64,000 nucleotides of DNA from Arenibacter catalasegens (GCF_002909235.1 NZ_PHQQ01000030.1:1-64000); one strand, 5' to 3'; counted from the first letter of the stretch, positions 45,320 to 54,552 are shown. Numbers and translations are program-made. The notes: generated by a model from the sequence alone, not told the origin.

Positions 45320-46278
45320 CCTTTACTGCTAAAGAAAGAATCTACAAATTCAATCTTATTAAATACCTGTAAATCCTCTATTCCTTCACCTACTCCAATA
45401 TATTTTACCGGGATTTTAAATTGATCTGAAATACCTATAACCACACCCCCTTTTGCTGTTCCATCCAATTTGGTAACTGCCAAAGAAGTCACTTCAGTGG
45501 CTAAGGTAAATTGTTTGGCCTGCTCAAAGGCATTCTGTCCAGTGGAACCATCCAAAACCAAAAGTACTTCATCAGGGGTACCATCTACCACCTTCTGCAT
45601 TACGCGTTTCACCTTGGTTAGCTCACTCATTAAATTGACTTTATTATGCAGTCTTCCGGCTGTATCTATAATAACTACATCGGCATTCTGTTTTAGAGCA
45701 GAACTAAGCGTATCGAAAGCCACAGAAGCAGGATCGCTTCCCATATTTTGTTTTACAATTGGAACATCTACTCGATCTGCCCAAACCTGGAGTTGATCTA
45801 TCGCAGCTGCCCTAAAGGTATCGGCAGCACCAAGTACCACCTTTAATCCTTGTTTTTTAAATTGATAGGCCAATTTGCCAATAGTTGTAGTTTTACCTAC
45901 CCCATTGACACCAACTACCATGATTACGTAAGGTTTTCTTCCCTGTGGCACATTAAATTCCGTTTCATTCCCAGTGTTGGTCTCTGATAATAATCCGGCT
46001 ATTTCTTCCCTTAATATGACGTTTAGCTCATCTACCCCCAAGTATTTATCCTTGGATACACGTGCTTCTATACGGTCTATTATCTTTAAGGTCGTATTTA
46101 CACCAACGTCGGAAGAAACCAATACTTCCTCCAAATTGTCCAAGACATCATCATCTACTTTGGACTTCCCTACAACGGCCTTGCTTAGTTTGGATAAAAA
46201 ATTGGTCTTGGTCTTTTCAAGACCCTTGTCTAAAGATTCTTTTTTTTGTGTGGAAAAAATTTTCTTAAATAAACTCAT
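45316..46278 (-). CDS. ftsY: Signal recognition particle receptor FtsY
   Basis: GTPase that docks ribosome-SRP complexes at the membrane. A 320-residue protein with a short basic N-terminus, N domain (about residues 25-105) and G domain: P-loop GVNGVGKTTTIGKLA, DTFRAAAIDQLQ, DTAGRLHN, TKLDGTAKGG. The acidic A domain found in E. coli is nearly absent, as in other Bacteroidota. Translationally coupled to the downstream alpha/beta hydrolase. A terminator separates it from the ribosomal genes upstream. Confidence 0.96.
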   Translation of the reverse strand: MSLFKKIFSTQKKESLDKGLEKTKTNFLSKLSKAVVGKSKVDDDVLDNLEEVLVSSDVGVNTTLKIIDRIEARVSKDKYLGVDELNVILREEIAGLLSETNTGNETEFNVPQGRKPYVIMVVGVNGVGKTTTIGKLAYQFKKQGLKVVLGAADTFRAAAIDQLQVWADRVDVPIVKQNMGSDPASVAFDTLSSALKQNADVVIIDTAGRLHNKVNLMSELTKVKRVMQKVVDGTPDEVLLVLDGSTGQNAFEQAKQFTLATEVTSLAVTKLDGTAKGGVVIGISDQFKIPVKYIGVGEGIEDLQVFNKIEFVDSFFSSKG

Positions 46279-46309
46279 ATTCTTGGCATATTCCTTTTCA
46301 TCAAAGATA

Positions 46310-46347
46310 TAAAAATAAAAAAGCCACTTTCATCAGAAAGTAGCTTT
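46310..46347 (-). terminator. Terminator after DUF4295/rpmG
   Basis: AAAGCCACTTTC and GAAAGTAGCTTT pair around ATCA with one mismatch. The minus strand then reads a T-rich run (A-rich on plus at 46310-46330). It lies between DUF4295 and ftsY. Confidence 0.7.
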
Positions 46348-46368
46348 ATAACCAATATATTTAGGTTA

Positions 46369-46521
46369 TTAATTTTTTTTCAACCAGTCGCTTACCATCT
46401 CTGGGCTCATTACAGACTCCTGAAATGTATAAGCACCTGTTTTAGGCGACTTTACCATTTTAATGGCCTTAGTCAATCTTTTTGAACTTGTTTGTAAACT
46501 AGCTACCGTTTTCTTTGCCAT
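46369..46521 (-). CDS. DUF4295 family protein, 50 residues
   Basis: Read directly from the sequence: MAKKTVASLQTSSKRLTKAI and on to SDWLKKN, 50 residues, basic. Its position just downstream of rpmG is shared by DUF4295 genes in many Bacteroidota, and the sequence starts with the same MAKK. It is probably a ribosome-associated protein, given its size, charge and operon. That role is inference. It is too short for usual length cutoffs and would be missed by them. Confidence 0.85.
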   Translation of the reverse strand: MAKKTVASLQTSSKRLTKAIKMVKSPKTGAYTFQESVMSPEMVSDWLKKN

Positions 46522-46527
46522 GACGTA

Positions 46528-46710
46528 TTATTTAATTTCTTTATGAACTGTCATTCTCTTTAGGATAGGATTAAATTTCTTAATTTCCATCCTATCTGGA
46601 GTGTTCTTTTTGTTTTTTGTGGTTATGTACCTTGAAGTACCTGGCATGCCAGATTCTTTATGCTCTGTACATTCCAAAATAACCTGAATTCTGTTACCTT
46701 TCTTTGCCAT
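46528..46710 (-). CDS. rpmG: 50S ribosomal protein L33
   Basis: A 60-residue large-subunit protein. [17 protein letters not shown] is the family opening and [15 protein letters not shown] the middle. The usual CxxC pair is not present (zinc-independent type). It lies 21 nt downstream of rpmB in the same operon. Confidence 0.96.
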   Translation of the reverse strand: MAKKGNRIQVILECTEHKESGMPGTSRYITTKNKKNTPDRMEIKKFNPILKRMTVHKEIK

Positions 46711-46731
46711 TATTGTCTTAGTATTTCAGGA

Positions 46732-46968
46732 TTATTTTATTAATCCTTTTTCCTTTGCTTCTTTTAAAACAACGGAAATTCCTTTTTTATTTATACTCTT
46801 TAAAGCCTTAGCGGAAACCTTTAAGGTTACCCAACGGTCTTCTTCTGGAATATAGAAACGCTTTTTAGAAAGATTTACATCAAATCTTCTTCTGGTTTTA
46901 TTGATCGAGAAGGACACATTGTTCCCAAACATGGCTCTCTTTCCAGTAACATCACAAACTTTTGACAT
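46732..46968 (-). CDS. rpmB: 50S ribosomal protein L28
   Basis: A 78-residue large-subunit protein starting MSKVCDVTGKRAMFGNNVS with the KTRRRFDVNL segment. First gene of rpmB-rpmG-DUF4295, preceded by a full consensus promoter. Confidence 0.97.
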   Translation of the reverse strand: MSKVCDVTGKRAMFGNNVSFSINKTRRRFDVNLSKKRFYIPEEDRWVTLKVSAKALKSINKKGISVVLKEAKEKGLIK

Positions 46969-47000
46969 CTCTCTACTTTTATTTTGTTATAAACAGGGTG

Positions 47001-47031
47001 CAAATTTAAATTAATTTTATGGGACGGACAA
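47001..47031 (-). promoter_or_regulatory. Promoter of the rpmB operon
   Basis: Minus strand: TTG at 47031-47029 and TAAATTTG at 47008-47001, spacer 20 nt. It lies 33 nt before the rpmB start. Confidence 0.72.
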
Positions 47032-47040
47032 AATTCTTTG

Positions 47041-48288
47041 TCAGAATTTTAAAATTTCTTTTTGAAGCATTTCAAATGCCTTATTTACAGACTTTTGCAC
47101 AATCCTTTCTCGTTGACTCCCCATTTGAAATTCCTCCACAACTACCGTATTGGGAGAAACGACGGCTATAAACACAGTTCCCACCTCCGCATTGGAATCC
47201 CCTTTTGTTGGACCGGCATTTCCCGTAGTGGCGATAGCAAAATCCGTTTTTAATATTTCACGCAAATTGGCAGCCATTTCTACGGCCACCTCGGCACTTA
47301 CTACTGAATACTGCTCTATTGTCGCCCTAGACACCCTAAGCACTTCTATTTTGGCTTCTGTAGCATAACTTACTACACTACCTTTATAATAGCCTGACGC
47401 GCCTGGCATACTGGTTATCTGTTGGGCAATTTTACCGCCTGTAAAACTCTCTGCCGTGCCTAAGGTCAGCCCCTTTTTTGTTAATAATTGAGCAATCACC
47501 GATTCCAAAGGTTCATCACCTTCTTCTCCATAAACCAGGTCGCCTATCAAAATTTTAATTTTTACCACCTCAGCATTGACAGCGGAATTTATTAATTCAC
47601 TATCACCTCCTTTCGCGGTAAGCCTTAATCTCACAGAACCCAAACTGGGCAGATAGGCCAATTTCACAAAACTTGGCAAGTTGTCCTCTACGGATGCTAT
47701 CCTATCCGCAAGCGAACTTTCCCCAATACCATAAGTAATAATGGTCCTATGAACAATATAAGGGCGCTTAAATTCCTGTATTACTCTTGGAACTACCTTT
47801 GATGTGATTAAATTTTTCATCTCGAAGGGCACACCTGGCAATGAAATAAAAGCCTTGCCTTCATTTTTAATCCACATTCCTGGTGCCGTCCCAAATTCAT
47901 TATGGAGAACAATGGCCTTTGAAAGCACCAATGCCTGATTTCTGTTAACCTCCAACATGGGAACTCCGAGGTGTTTTTTAAAAATAGCCTCAACATGGGC
48001 CAACACTTCACGGTCTTCCACTAAAGAATCATTGAAATACTCGCATAAGGTGTGCTTGGTGATATCATCTTTGGTAGGCCCTAAACCTCCAGTTATTATT
48101 ATGATGTCGGCCCGTGCTTCCGCCTCTTTAAGAGCGTTCAAAATATGAAGCTTATCATCTTGAACCGAAGTAATCTGATAAACGGAAACCCCAATTTTAT
48201 TGAGTTCCTGGGCAATAAAAGCAGAGTTTGTATCTATAATTTGTCCAATGAGAATCTCATCGCCAATAGTTATTATTTCAGCAAACAT
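47041..48288 (-). CDS. cinA: CinA-like protein (nicotinamide-nucleotide amidase)
   Basis: A 415-residue two-domain protein. The N-terminal MoaB/MogA-like domain begins EIITIGDEILIGQIIDTN and ITGGLGPTKDDIT (about residues 3-80). The C-terminal PncC-type amidase domain (about 255-415) carries AESFTGGKIAQQITSMPGAS and TTGNAGPT. Family members deamidate NMN to NaMN in NAD recycling and can hydrolyse ADP-ribose. Its start overlaps the stop of the Hpt gene by 1 nt. Confidence 0.94.
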   Translation of the reverse strand: MFAEIITIGDEILIGQIIDTNSAFIAQELNKIGVSVYQITSVQDDKLHILNALKEAEARADIIIITGGLGPTKDDITKHTLCEYFNDSLVEDREVLAHVEAIFKKHLGVPMLEVNRNQALVLSKAIVLHNEFGTAPGMWIKNEGKAFISLPGVPFEMKNLITSKVVPRVIQEFKRPYIVHRTIITYGIGESSLADRIASVEDNLPSFVKLAYLPSLGSVRLRLTAKGGDSELINSAVNAEVVKIKILIGDLVYGEEGDEPLESVIAQLLTKKGLTLGTAESFTGGKIAQQITSMPGASGYYKGSVVSYATEAKIEVLRVSRATIEQYSVVSAEVAVEMAANLREILKTDFAIATTGNAGPTKGDSNAEVGTVFIAVVSPNTVVVEEFQMGSQRERIVQKSVNKAFEMLQKEILKF

Positions 48289-48626
48289 TAAATCTTAAAG
48301 TCATTTTTCAATTCTGAAACCACTTGCTGAACATCCTTTTTAAGTAAGGGCACCAATCGCTGAATTTCCGCGGTATTCTCTTCCTTTTTTCCTAAAGTTT
48401 CTATTTGCAAGGCTATTTCACGGGTTTGCTCCATACCCAGTAAATCTACATTAGGTTTAATTTTATGCGCCAATTTATATACACTGTCATAATTTTTCAA
48501 CCCCAATGCTTTCTCAAGTTCATCCAAGTCCTGAGGCACTTCTTCCAAAAAAACAGCAACGACAGATTTAATGAATTCATCATCACCTTCTGCCATCTCA
48601 TTTATTTTGTCCAAACTATAAATCAT
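48288..48626 (-). CDS. Histidine phosphotransfer (Hpt) domain protein
   Basis: A 112-residue helical protein with the Hpt motif KLAHKIKPNVDLLGM (about residues 51-65), whose His54 would be the phosphate carrier. It has no kinase or receiver domain, so it must serve a phosphorelay encoded elsewhere. Adjacent FAH and CinA genes give no clue. One-nt overlap with cinA and one-nt gap to the FAH gene suggest joint expression. Confidence 0.85.
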   Translation of the reverse strand: MIYSLDKINEMAEGDDEFIKSVVAVFLEEVPQDLDELEKALGLKNYDSVYKLAHKIKPNVDLLGMEQTREIALQIETLGKKEENTAEIQRLVPLLKKDVQQVVSELKNDFKI

Positions 48627-49238
48627 CTATTTTATATTTAATGAGAACATTTGTTCATTCTCCAAGGTACCCGAAAGATAATCATTTGCACTTATTCTAC
48701 CAACACCAGCGGGTGTACCGGTAAAAATAATATCACCCTTTTTCAAAGTAAAAAAACGCGAAACATAAGATATTATTTCATCTATCTTCCACAGCATTAA
48801 ACCGGTATTTCCTTGTTGCACCAGTTCATTGTTCTTTTCAAGTTGAAAATTTATATTGTTCAAATCCTTAAAATTGGTTTTTGGCAACCATTTACCGATT
48901 ACCGCAGACCCATCAAAACCCTTGGCCTTTTCCCAAGGCAATCCCTTTTCCTTTAATTGGGATTGAATGTCCCTAGCTGTAAAATCGATACCCAAACCAA
49001 TTTCATCATAATAGTTATGGGAAAATTGAACGTCTATATGTTTGCCCACTTTTTTAATTTTCACCAAAACCTCCACTTCATAATGAACGTCTTTGGAAAA
49101 TTCAGGAATATAAAAATCCTGTTCTTTGGGCAGCACTGCTGAATCCGGCTTAATGAATAATACAGGCTCAACAGGCTTTTCGTTATTCAATTCCTTGATA
49201 TGCTCCGTATAATTACGGCCAATACAAATTATTTTCAT
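48627..49238 (-). CDS. Fumarylacetoacetate hydrolase-family protein
   Basis: A 203-residue FAH-type enzyme with KIICIGRNYTEHIKELN, FIKPDSAV and HYEVEVLVKIKKVGK segments and the metal ligands Glu-Glu-Asp in the YEVE/GIDFTARD region. FTGTPAGVGR is the C-terminal signature. Members hydrolyse acylpyruvates, oxaloacetate or related 1,3-diketones. A specific substrate is not readable. No aromatic degradation genes are adjacent. Confidence 0.9.
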   Translation of the reverse strand: MKIICIGRNYTEHIKELNNEKPVEPVLFIKPDSAVLPKEQDFYIPEFSKDVHYEVEVLVKIKKVGKHIDVQFSHNYYDEIGLGIDFTARDIQSQLKEKGLPWEKAKGFDGSAVIGKWLPKTNFKDLNNINFQLEKNNELVQQGNTGLMLWKIDEIISYVSRFFTLKKGDIIFTGTPAGVGRISANDYLSGTLENEQMFSLNIK

Positions 49239-49342
49239 GACAATAAGTATTCTTTAGAATATGGTGTTTATAGCCCCTACCTGTAGAATAGACTGGAGTT
49301 CACCTCTGTATAACGGAACATTTTTAAAATAAAACCCAGCTA

Positions 49343-50119
49343 TTAACCCAGTTTATTGTTCAACTTGCTCAACTTTATTTGGGTCAAAACCTTTTTAGTA
49401 TACAACGGAAAATCGGCATTCAAAATCCAACCAAAATAACCTGGTTCCTTTTCTAGGACATCATGTACTTTTTTTCCTTTATGTTTTCCAAAGGAGAAAA
49501 TCTCCTCACCATCTTCATCCAGTACAATAAATCCAGCAAAATCTACCGTTTGTTTTCTGGTAGTAAATTCCGATAGTTTTTTAATATTATTTTCCAATTC
49601 GGGATATCGATCCAATTGCGACAATAGCACTTCATAGGTTGCCGTGGTATCTGCCTCCGCACTATGGGCATTGACTAAATTTTTATTACAATAAAATTTA
49701 TAGGCCGCTTCCAAGGTTCTTTTCTCCATTTTATGAAAAATGGTCTGTACATCCACAGAAACAGCATTCTTCATATCAAAGTCAATTTCGGCCCGAAGCA
49801 TTTCTTCGGCCAAAAGCGGAATATCAAAGCGATCGGAATTATAACCTCCCAAATCACAGTCCTTGATCATTTTATAAATTTCTTTGGACAGCTGATTAAA
49901 GGTGGGTTCATTTGCAACCTTTTCATTAGAAATACCATGGATTACAACTACTTCCGCAGGAATTTCCATTTCCGGATTAACCAACCACGTTTTACTCTCC
50001 TTATTCCCATTAGGATACACCTTTAGAATAGCGATTTCCACTATCCTGTCCTTGGCAACATTGGTACCAGTGGTCTCCAGGTCGAAAAAACATATAGGTC
50101 TTGTTAGCTTTAATTGCAT
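49343..50119 (-). CDS. 3'-5' exonuclease, DnaQ-like
   Basis: A 258-residue DEDDh exonuclease: ICFFDLETTGTNVAKDRIVEIA (Exo I), GYNSDRFDIPLLAEEM (Exo II), and HSAEADTTATYEVL (Exo III, with the catalytic His). The C-terminal about 70 residues form an extra domain containing FGKHKGKKVHDVLEKEPGYFGWIL, as in flavobacterial PolC-epsilon-like proteins. It probably acts in DNA repair or proofreading. A TATATTTG on the minus strand at 50144-50137 could be its -7 element. Confidence 0.9.
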   Translation of the reverse strand: MQLKLTRPICFFDLETTGTNVAKDRIVEIAILKVYPNGNKESKTWLVNPEMEIPAEVVVIHGISNEKVANEPTFNQLSKEIYKMIKDCDLGGYNSDRFDIPLLAEEMLRAEIDFDMKNAVSVDVQTIFHKMEKRTLEAAYKFYCNKNLVNAHSAEADTTATYEVLLSQLDRYPELENNIKKLSEFTTRKQTVDFAGFIVLDEDGEEIFSFGKHKGKKVHDVLEKEPGYFGWILNADFPLYTKKVLTQIKLSKLNNKLG

Positions 50120-50319
50120 GCTGTAGGTTGTTTATGCAAATATAGTTTTTACAAAATGTAAGGGAAAAGAATAACCAACAATATTCGACAAACAGCGCCA
50201 TTCCTGCCAACAGCTGTAAATATATTGCCCTTGACACATAGTTATAGTTAAAAGTTTTACACCCTAGTATTGATTACATTGTTAAATGCTGACCGGAAAG
50301 AATAACTAAGCCCTATACC

Positions 50320-50364
50320 AAATCCTATTATAATGTGTAAAATGAACACATCACAATAGGATTT
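50320..50364 (-). terminator. Long hairpin after the E2 gene
   Basis: AAATCCTATT 50320-50329 pairs with AATAGGATTT 50355-50364, and ATGTGT 50333-50338 with ACACAT 50346-50351, making a two-part stem. It lies just downstream of the E2 stop at 50403. The T tract is modest. Confidence 0.65.
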
Positions 50365-50402
50365 TAAAATTTAATACATAAAAATAAACTCTAGGAAGAT
50401 AG

Positions 50403-51797
50403 CTACACCTCCCTATCTATGTCCCAAGCTTCTAAATAGTCAGCTACTGCCTTTACGAACATTCCGCCAAGAGCACCGTTCACCACCCTATGGTCGTAAC
50501 TATGTGAGAGGTACATTTTACTTCTGATAGCAATAAAATCACCTTCTTTGGTTTCAATTACAGAAGGCAATTTACGTATTGCGCCCAGCGCCAGAATACC
50601 CACTTGCGGCTGATTGATAATTGGTGTGCCAAAAACACTGCCAAAAGTCCCAACATTGGTTACGGTATAAGTACCGTCCTTAACCTCGTCTGGCTTCAAG
50701 GCATTGTTTCTAGACCTCTTGGCCAAATCGTTTACGGCCTTTGCCATACCTACCAAGTTTAGCTGATCTGCATTTTTAATAACTGGAACTATTAAATTGC
50801 CATCAGCCAAGGCCGCTGCCATTCCAATATTTATATTCTTTTTCTTTATTATCGTATCCCCCTCTAGAGAGATATTTACCATAGGATATTTCTTAAGTGC
50901 AATAGCCACAGCCTCCATAAATATCGGAGTAAAAGTAAGTTTCTCACCTTCCCTTTTTTCAAAGGCATCTTTAACCTTATTCCTCCAATTCACCACATTG
51001 GTAACATCAACCTCAACAAAACTTTGCACATGTGCCGAGGTAGTAATACTAGCCATCATATGGTGGGCAATTAATTTCCCCATACGAGTTAAAGGTATAT
51101 GCTCATCTCCATTGCTCGGCTGCTCCTTCTCCAACTCTGGTTTAACAACATCTTGTTTAGACTCAACCTGTTTAACTGCAGCAGGCTTTGCCTCTTCCTT
51201 AAACTCACCTATGGGAGTTTCAGTCCTATTTTCCGATTTTTCCGTATTAGATTGTCCTCCGCTTAATTTTCCAGCGGTCATATAGTCCAAAATATCATTT
51301 TTGGTCACCCGTCCTTCACTTCCAGTTCCCTTAATAGTATCCAATTCCGCAATCGATATTCCTTCCTGCTTGGCAATATTTTTAACTAAAGGGGAATAAA
51401 ATCGATCCGTACTACTATAATCCATTATTGGTGCCGTTGCAACTTCCTTCGCTTCCTTTACTCCCACTTCCAGTTCTTCGACCTCTTTAGACGATGCATC
51501 CAATTGATCTGATGAAACATTATCGTCACTATCATGCCCCTCCTCAAAACCACTTCCGTTTATTTCTATAATAGCAACCGTCTGCCCCACCTTAACTACA
51601 TCATCAATATTGAATAATTTCTCAACCAAAATGCCGTCTACCTCACTTGGAACTTCGGAATCCACCTTATCGGTGGCAATTTCAAAAACAGCTTCATCCA
51701 TTTCTATGGTGTCGCCAACTTCCTTCAGCCAAGAGGTAAGTGTAGCCTCTGCAACACTTTCGCCCATTTGTGGTAATTTTAGCTCAAATTTTGACAT
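50403..51797 (-). CDS. 2-oxo acid dehydrogenase E2 component (dihydrolipoamide acyltransferase)
   Basis: Core of a 2-oxo acid dehydrogenase complex. Residues 1-77 are a lipoyl domain with the lipoylated Lys44 in ATDKVDSEV. A Glu/Ser-rich linker leads to the E1/E3-binding domain (about residues 130-172, YSPLVKNIAKQEGISIAELDTI). After a second linker comes the CoA-dependent acyltransferase domain with catalytic SYDHRVVNGALGG near the C-terminus. Asn stands where many E2s have Asp. Substrate (pyruvate, 2-oxoglutarate or branched-chain) is unresolved, although the arrangement resembles branched-chain E2 of Bacteroidota. No E1 or E3 gene is adjacent. Confidence 0.92.
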   Translation of the reverse strand: MSKFELKLPQMGESVAEATLTSWLKEVGDTIEMDEAVFEIATDKVDSEVPSEVDGILVEKLFNIDDVVKVGQTVAIIEINGSGFEEGHDSDDNVSSDQLDASSKEVEELEVGVKEAKEVATAPIMDYSSTDRFYSPLVKNIAKQEGISIAELDTIKGTGSEGRVTKNDILDYMTAGKLSGGQSNTEKSENRTETPIGEFKEEAKPAAVKQVESKQDVVKPELEKEQPSNGDEHIPLTRMGKLIAHHMMASITTSAHVQSFVEVDVTNVVNWRNKVKDAFEKREGEKLTFTPIFMEAVAIALKKYPMVNISLEGDTIIKKKNINIGMAAALADGNLIVPVIKNADQLNLVGMAKAVNDLAKRSRNNALKPDEVKDGTYTVTNVGTFGSVFGTPIINQPQVGILALGAIRKLPSVIETKEGDFIAIRSKMYLSHSYDHRVVNGALGGMFVKAVADYLEAWDIDREV

Positions 51798-51895
51798 ATC
51801 CCTATTTAATTCACTAGTAATGATTAATAATTTGCAAAACTAATAAATAAAAGACCATATTTTTGGCTTTTATTCATTATTTTAATTGATGATAT

Positions 51896-52513
51896 TTAGA
51901 CTTTTAATGAATTTTCAAATGGAATTCTATTAAGAATACTTCTTCCAAGGGTAACCTCATCCGCATATTCCAATTCGTCCCCTACGGCAATTCCCCTGGC
52001 AATGGTCGAAGTCTTAACACCCATCCCCTCTAATTGTTTATATATGTAGAAGTTGGTCGTATCTCCTTCCATAGTAGAACTTAATGCAAAAATTAATTCA
52101 TTAATTTTTCCCTGTTTTACTTTGTCCACTAATGAAAAAATTGATAAATCCTGCGGCCCCACCCCTTCCATTGGCGAGATTTTACCTCCAAGGACATGGT
52201 ACAGGCCCTGAAACTGCCCTGTATTCTCTATTGCCATAACATCCCGAATATCTTCAACTACACAGACAAGACTCTCATCCCTCTTCGGGTTTGAGCAAAT
52301 TTCACAAACTGCTACATCAGAAATATTATGGCAGTTCTTACAGAACTTAATATTCTCTTTTAAATTGACCAAAGCATTGGCCAATCTTGAAGTTTGTTCT
52401 TTTGGTTGTTTCAAAAGATGAAGGACCAACCTCAATGCCGTGCGTTTGCCTATCCCTGGCAATTGAGACATCTCATATACCGCATTTTCCAGTAATTTAG
52501 AAGAAAATTCCAT
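51896..52513 (-). CDS. recR: Recombination protein RecR
   Basis: A 205-residue recombination mediator of the RecFOR pathway. Helix-hairpin-helix region ([18 protein letters not shown]), four-Cys zinc site ([16 protein letters not shown]), then a Toprim domain ([21 protein letters not shown]). All features intact. Transcribed alone toward the E2 gene. Confidence 0.96.
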   Translation of the reverse strand: MEFSSKLLENAVYEMSQLPGIGKRTALRLVLHLLKQPKEQTSRLANALVNLKENIKFCKNCHNISDVAVCEICSNPKRDESLVCVVEDIRDVMAIENTGQFQGLYHVLGGKISPMEGVGPQDLSIFSLVDKVKQGKINELIFALSSTMEGDTTNFYIYKQLEGMGVKTSTIARGIAVGDELEYADEVTLGRSILNRIPFENSLKV

Positions 52514-53418
52514 AACCGCAAAATTACAATTTTATACCATTAAATTAAGGCATTCTTCTTAAAAGAAAATTTAGAAAACATAACAAACCCCTATTTTCTG
52601 GATTGTTTTCCAGGCCTATCACATTCATTAATTTAGACGCTTATGACTAAATACCGGCACCTACATTTTTCTCATTAATTAAAATAAAACATTAAATTAA
52701 GCTTTGGTCAATTCCGAAAAAAGGTGATTATTATCTAGTGCCACAATCGCTAATCCCAAATATTTTAAAAACCAGTTATATTCTCATTACAACTTGCCGA
52801 TACAAATGGCATTTTAGCGATAACCGGCCAACGCATATTTGCATTTTTTTAAACTTAAAAAAGTTACTTTCCATCCATTTAATCTAATGGAAATTCAAAA
52901 ATATTTTTAATAAAAAATTTTAATGACAGCTACATTAGCTACTGATTTAAAACCAATTAGACATCTTCAGTAGATTCTAATATTACTCTTCTATAAACGC
53001 ATAACTAGATCCCGTTCAATAAGTTTAAGCAGAATTGAAGTTACCCTTTAAGAAACAAAATTAAAGTTGTGCCATCTATATTTTGAAAATAAAATAATAA
53101 GCCCTTAATTTGTGCTAAGGCATAGTTCCCCCAGTTCTATAGCCCTATTGCAATTCTAATTTATTGGCTTATATTTTTTGTATAAATACACCCTAAAATA
53201 AGGTGTTAATACCTTAACATGTTGATGTTAAAGTGTGTTAATACGCGTAAGGAGGGGATAGGATATTCGTACTATAAGTAGAGTATAAAAATTTAGTCAT
53301 TGATAACGCTATATATTTATAGTTAATGGTTAGTGTTTAGTATAGTCTATCAATGAAAGAAACCCGGAACAATTGTTCCGGGTTTTGTGTTTATATCCTT
53401 CGATACTCCCATAATTTC
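52514..53418. other. About 900 bp without a credible gene, containing repeats
   Basis: AT-rich stretch between recR and fabH with no ORF that resembles a protein. Direct repeats GTTAATAC (53205-53212, 53237-53244) flank the inverted repeat TTAACAT-GTTG-ATGTTAA (53214-53231). Further on, TCATTGATA 53297-53305 pairs with TATCAATGA 53348-53356, followed at once by a strong hairpin (see terminator). These may be parts of an unannotated RNA or an operator cluster. 52514-53200 shows nothing I can name. Confidence 0.5.
53360..53385. terminator. Perfect 26-bp palindromic terminator
   Basis: AAACCCGGAACAA 53360-53372 and TTGTTCCGGGTTT 53373-53385 are exact complements. T-rich sequence follows on both strands. 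It ends fabH and could also end a rightward transcript from the gene-free stretch. Confidence 0.87.
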
Positions 53419-54429
53419 TTACCATCTAATGATGACACTACCCCAAGTAAATCCACTTCCAAAGGCCGCAAGAACCACCAAATCACCAGATTTAATTTTT
53501 CCCATTTCCCAAGCTTCGGTCAAGGCTATAGGTATTGAAGCTGCTGTGGTATTCCCGTATTTCATAATATTATTAAAAACCTGCTCGTCCCCTAGCCCAA
53601 ACTTCTTTTGAATAAATTGGGATATTCTAAGATTGGCCTGATGCGGAACCAACATATCTATATCCTTTGCCTCCAAATTATTAGCTTTTAGTCCCTCAAC
53701 AATAACTTCGCTAAAACGTACTACGGCATTTTTAAAAACAAATTGGCCGTTCATGTATGGAAAATAGGACTCATCATTGGGATCATTATCCTCTAATATA
53801 TCATTGACCCAACGTTTGCCCATCCCTGGCGCAATTAAGGATAATTCCTCGGCATGCTGCCCTTCCGAATGTAAATGGGTGGATAGTATCCCTTTAGAAG
53901 TATCTTCCTCTCTGCTAACGATTGCCGCACCGGCACCATCACCAAAAATCACCGAAACTCCCCTACCCCTAGTGGTCATATCAAGACCATGGGAATGGAG
54001 TTCGGACCCTATCACCAACACATTTTTATACATACCTGTTTTTATGTATTGGTCCGCGACAGATAGGGCGTATACAAATCCGGAACACTGATTTCTCACA
54101 TCCAGGGCGCCAACTGTTTTTATATCCAAATCGCGTTGTACCAATACTCCCGGGCCTGGAAAATAATAATCCGGACTTAATGTGGCAAAGACAATAAAAT
54201 CGATATCATTCTTATCTATTCCGGATCGGTCTATGGCGACTTTAGCCGCTTTCACCCCCATGCTTGTTGTGGTATCCCCGTCACCCTTTATTACATGCCT
54301 TCTTTCCTTTATACCTGTCCGTTCTTGGATCCAGGCATCGTTGGTATCCATTTTTTTGGATAAATCGTCATTGGTGACCACATTGTCAGGCACATAAAAG
54401 CCCAAACCTGTTATTTTTGAATTGAACAT
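53419..54429 (-). CDS. fabH: 3-oxoacyl-ACP synthase III (FabH-like)
   Basis: Starts fatty-acid synthesis by condensing an acyl-CoA primer with malonyl-ACP. The 336 residues include catalytic Cys115 (RNQCSGF), His263 (VPHQANLR) and Asn293 (YGNTTAAS). KAS III folds with GDGAGAAIV and the C-terminal GFTWGSVIIRW. The neighbours recR and htpG are not lipid genes. Some KAS III enzymes serve other pathways; the full triad and normal length favour FabH. Confidence 0.9.
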   Translation of the reverse strand: MFNSKITGLGFYVPDNVVTNDDLSKKMDTNDAWIQERTGIKERRHVIKGDGDTTTSMGVKAAKVAIDRSGIDKNDIDFIVFATLSPDYYFPGPGVLVQRDLDIKTVGALDVRNQCSGFVYALSVADQYIKTGMYKNVLVIGSELHSHGLDMTTRGRGVSVIFGDGAGAAIVSREEDTSKGILSTHLHSEGQHAEELSLIAPGMGKRWVNDILEDNDPNDESYFPYMNGQFVFKNAVVRFSEVIVEGLKANNLEAKDIDMLVPHQANLRISQFIQKKFGLGDEQVFNNIMKYGNTTAASIPIALTEAWEMGKIKSGDLVVLAAFGSGFTWGSVIIRW

Positions 54430-54525
54430 CAGTTGGATAATTTAATTGTAATGGGTTTAACCCTATCTTTCTATTAATATAAAATCTAAAATATGAGAAA
54501 TAAATTAGGTTTCAACTAATATAAA

Positions 54526-54552
54526 CAAAAATATACGGTTCTGTGCTGACAA
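54526..54552 (-). promoter_or_regulatory. Possible fabH promoter
   Basis: Minus strand: TTG at 54552-54550 and TATTTTTG at 54533-54526, spacer 16 nt (one short of the usual range). Located 97 nt before fabH. Confidence 0.35.

Noticed and set aside
53205-53244. Replication origin iterons
   Set aside because: Only two short repeats and no DnaA boxes or dnaA gene nearby.
53353-53611. Plus-strand frames overlapping the fabH 3' end
   Set aside because: They lie opposite the fabH coding sequence or over a terminator palindrome, and show no protein family features.
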